Source: an uncultured Candidatus Melainabacteria bacterium
Lineage (GTDB): Bacteria > Cyanobacteriota > Vampirovibrionia > Gastranaerophilales > Gastranaerophilaceae
Assembly (NCBI GenBank): GCA_937898445.1
Contig: CALEJY010000293.1
Coordinates: forward strand, 1-6,493
Direction of reading: 5' to 3'
DNA: 6,493 nucleotides
The position numbers were made by a program, and so were the translations under genes. The notes under the pieces are model-generated. The model ran no database searches. It was not told where the DNA came from and was given only the letters and a program-made list of their open reading frames with translations. How positions within the stretch are numbered: position 1 is the first letter of the stretch; each line of letters starts with the position of its first letter. Shown here one piece after another: positions 5,678-6,493 of this stretch.

Positions 5678-5706
5678 TTGTGGAAATTATAGCATATTTT
5701 TATAAT
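5678..5706 (+). promoter_or_regulatory. Distal promoter candidate of the activase gene
   Basis: TTGTGG (5678-5683) and TATAAT (5701-5706) are separated by exactly 17 bases. Transcription would start near 5713, giving a leader of about 117 bases. It overlaps the oppositely directed peptidase promoter. Confidence 0.4.
5686..5694 (-). promoter_or_regulatory. Extended -10 promoter of the peptidase gene
   Basis: On the minus strand the sequence is TGCTATAAT: a perfect -10 with the TGn extension. No good -35 is present at 17 bases (AATGAA), as expected for extended -10 promoters. The predicted start near 5679 leaves only about 15 bases of leader, with the ribosome binding site at its very beginning. 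Confidence 0.55.
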
Positions 5707-5781
5707 TTTTCATTAGGTCAAACAGATGAATATATGTCAAAAATTAGAGAAAAAGTGTTTTGTTTATTTTTTTTATTTTGT

Positions 5782-5810
5782 TTGTGATAAACTAAAAGTA
5801 AAGATATAAT
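5782..5810 (+). promoter_or_regulatory. Proximal promoter of the activase gene
   Basis: TTGTGA (5782-5787) and TATAAT (5805-5810) are separated by exactly 17 bases. Start near 5817, about 13 bases before the ATG; the ribosome binding site AAGGGA (5815-5820) would lie at the extreme 5' end of the RNA. Confidence 0.65.
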
Positions 5811-5829
5811 TGTAAAGGGAAGTAGAAAT

Positions 5830-6493
5830 ATGAGTTTAACAGTATATTTAGGGATAGATGTAGGTTCGGTTACTACAAAGCTTGCACTTGTTGACGAAAA
5901 AGGTAAATACGTTGACAGTTATATGCTTAGAACTGCGGGTAAACCTGTTATGGCAGTACAAAAAGGTTTGAATGAACTTTTTGCAAAAAGAATTACAGAT
6001 TACGACGTAATGGGTGTTGGTACAACCGGTTCAGGTAGAAATTTGGCTGGTGCTTTGGTTGGTGCTGATATTATCAAAAACGAAATTACTGCTCACGCCG
6101 TAGCTGCAAGTATTAATGTTCCGGGAGTTCAAACAATTTTGGAAATCGGTGGTCAGGATAGTAAAATTATTATCTTGAGAGATGGTATTGTTACCGATTT
6201 TGCTATGAACACTGTTTGTGCAGCAGGTACTGGTAGTTTCTTAGATCACCAAGCACAAAGATTGAATGTTCCTATTGAGGAATTTGGCGATACTGCTTTG
6301 AAATCAGAAAACCCGGCTCGTATTGCAGGTCGTTGCGGTGTATTTGCCGAAAGTGACTTAATCCATAAACAACAATTGGGTTATCCGGTAGAAGATTTGT
6401 TATACGGACTTTGTCAGGCTCTTGTTCGTAACTATTTGGCTAACTTAGCGTTAGGAAAAGAATTGTTGCCTGTATTTTCTTTTCAAGGCGGTG
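5830..6493 (+). CDS. 2-hydroxyacyl-CoA dehydratase activase, BadF/BadG/HgdC ATPase family (3' end outside window)
   Basis: This is the N-terminal 221 residues of an ASKHA-fold ATPase with an Fe-S cluster. Members use ATP hydrolysis to push one electron into a partner dehydratase or reductase such as 2-hydroxyglutaryl-CoA dehydratase. Visible parts: the phosphate-binding loop GIDVGSVTTK (8-17), GVGTTGSGR (62-70), the second phosphate loop EIGGQDSKI (105-113), and the cluster cysteines Cys130 (NTVCAAGTGSF) and Cys169 (GRCGVFAESDL). The 39-residue spacing between the cysteines equals that of Cys127 and Cys166 in Acidaminococcus HgdC, whose dimer holds one [4Fe-4S] cluster. Stand-alone activases are about 260 residues; a very long fused form (over 1000 residues with a second activase domain and a dehydratase-like part) is also common in anaerobes. 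The cut prevents a choice. No dehydratase gene is visible, so the partner is unknown. The start has AAGGGA 9 bases upstream. The divergent gene is the peptidase. Confidence 0.93.
   Translation, partial: MSLTVYLGIDVGSVTTKLALVDEKGKYVDSYMLRTAGKPVMAVQKGLNELFAKRITDYDVMGVGTTGSGRNLAGALVGADIIKNEITAHAVAASINVPGVQTILEIGGQDSKIIILRDGIVTDFAMNTVCAAGTGSFLDHQAQRLNVPIEEFGDTALKSENPARIAGRCGVFAESDLIHKQQLGYPVEDLLYGLCQALVRNYLANLALGKELLPVFSFQGG

Noticed and set aside
5483..5787. Plus-strand open frames over the start of the peptidase gene
   Set aside because: Mostly antisense to the peptidase N-terminus. Only the tail beyond 5664 is free, and it lacks a ribosome binding site.
1..6493. Mobile element, phage, CRISPR or defence system
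   Set aside because: No transposase, integrase, terminal inverted repeats, spaced direct repeats or defence-related proteins are present; the genes look like ordinary chromosomal ones.

Overview
The window is AT-rich (roughly one third G+C, by eye) and holds six genes: five complete or nearly complete, and one that runs off the right edge. The best clue to the organism is the first gene. Its prepilin has the hydrophobic segment FTLAEVLFTLGIIGIVSA after an Ala, and a later VDINGKKGPNIGGRD block. From memory, this style is typical of gut Gastranaerophilales (Melainabacteria/Vampirovibrionia, the non-photosynthetic sister group of Cyanobacteria). The low G+C, AAGGAG-type ribosome binding sites and an acyl-CoA dehydratase activase fit a gut anaerobe. 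The lineage is an inference, not a proof.

Left part (1-1998). A type IV pilin-like protein starts within or before a small REP-like hairpin (24-42). It converges on a sigma-70 family factor (complement of 904-1818), and a shared hairpin terminator (837-864) lies between them. The sigma gene has a well-formed promoter whose -10 lies inside a 29-bp palindrome (1887-1915) built from two 10-bp self-palindromes 11 bp apart. This looks like an operator. The sigma factor keeps the core sigma-70 residues but differs at several positions that contact promoter DNA.

Middle part (1999-3939). A membrane-anchored thioredoxin-fold protein (WCGYC) is followed by a hairpin whose U-tract lies on the opposite strand. 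Next come folE2 (GTP cyclohydrolase IB, first step to folate and 7-deazapurine/queuosine precursors) and, 48 bp later, a very basic 144-residue protein of unknown function with an internal duplication. A bidirectional terminator (3904-3933) separates it from the next gene.

Right part (3940-6493). A cytoplasmic M49-like zinc peptidase (dipeptidyl peptidase III relative, HENAH pentapeptide motif) reads leftward. A 2-hydroxyacyl-CoA dehydratase activase (BadF/HgdC type ATPase with two Fe-S cysteines) reads rightward and is cut by the window edge. The 165 bp between them hold overlapping divergent promoters and a second, near-identical promoter for the activase.

The genes do not form one pathway; most look like separate transcription units with their own promoters and terminators. 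No RNA gene, CRISPR array, insertion sequence or gene-free stretch over 300 bp was found. The most unusual items are the sigma factor with its double-palindrome promoter, the repeat-built leader of the prepilin, and the duplicated basic orphan protein.
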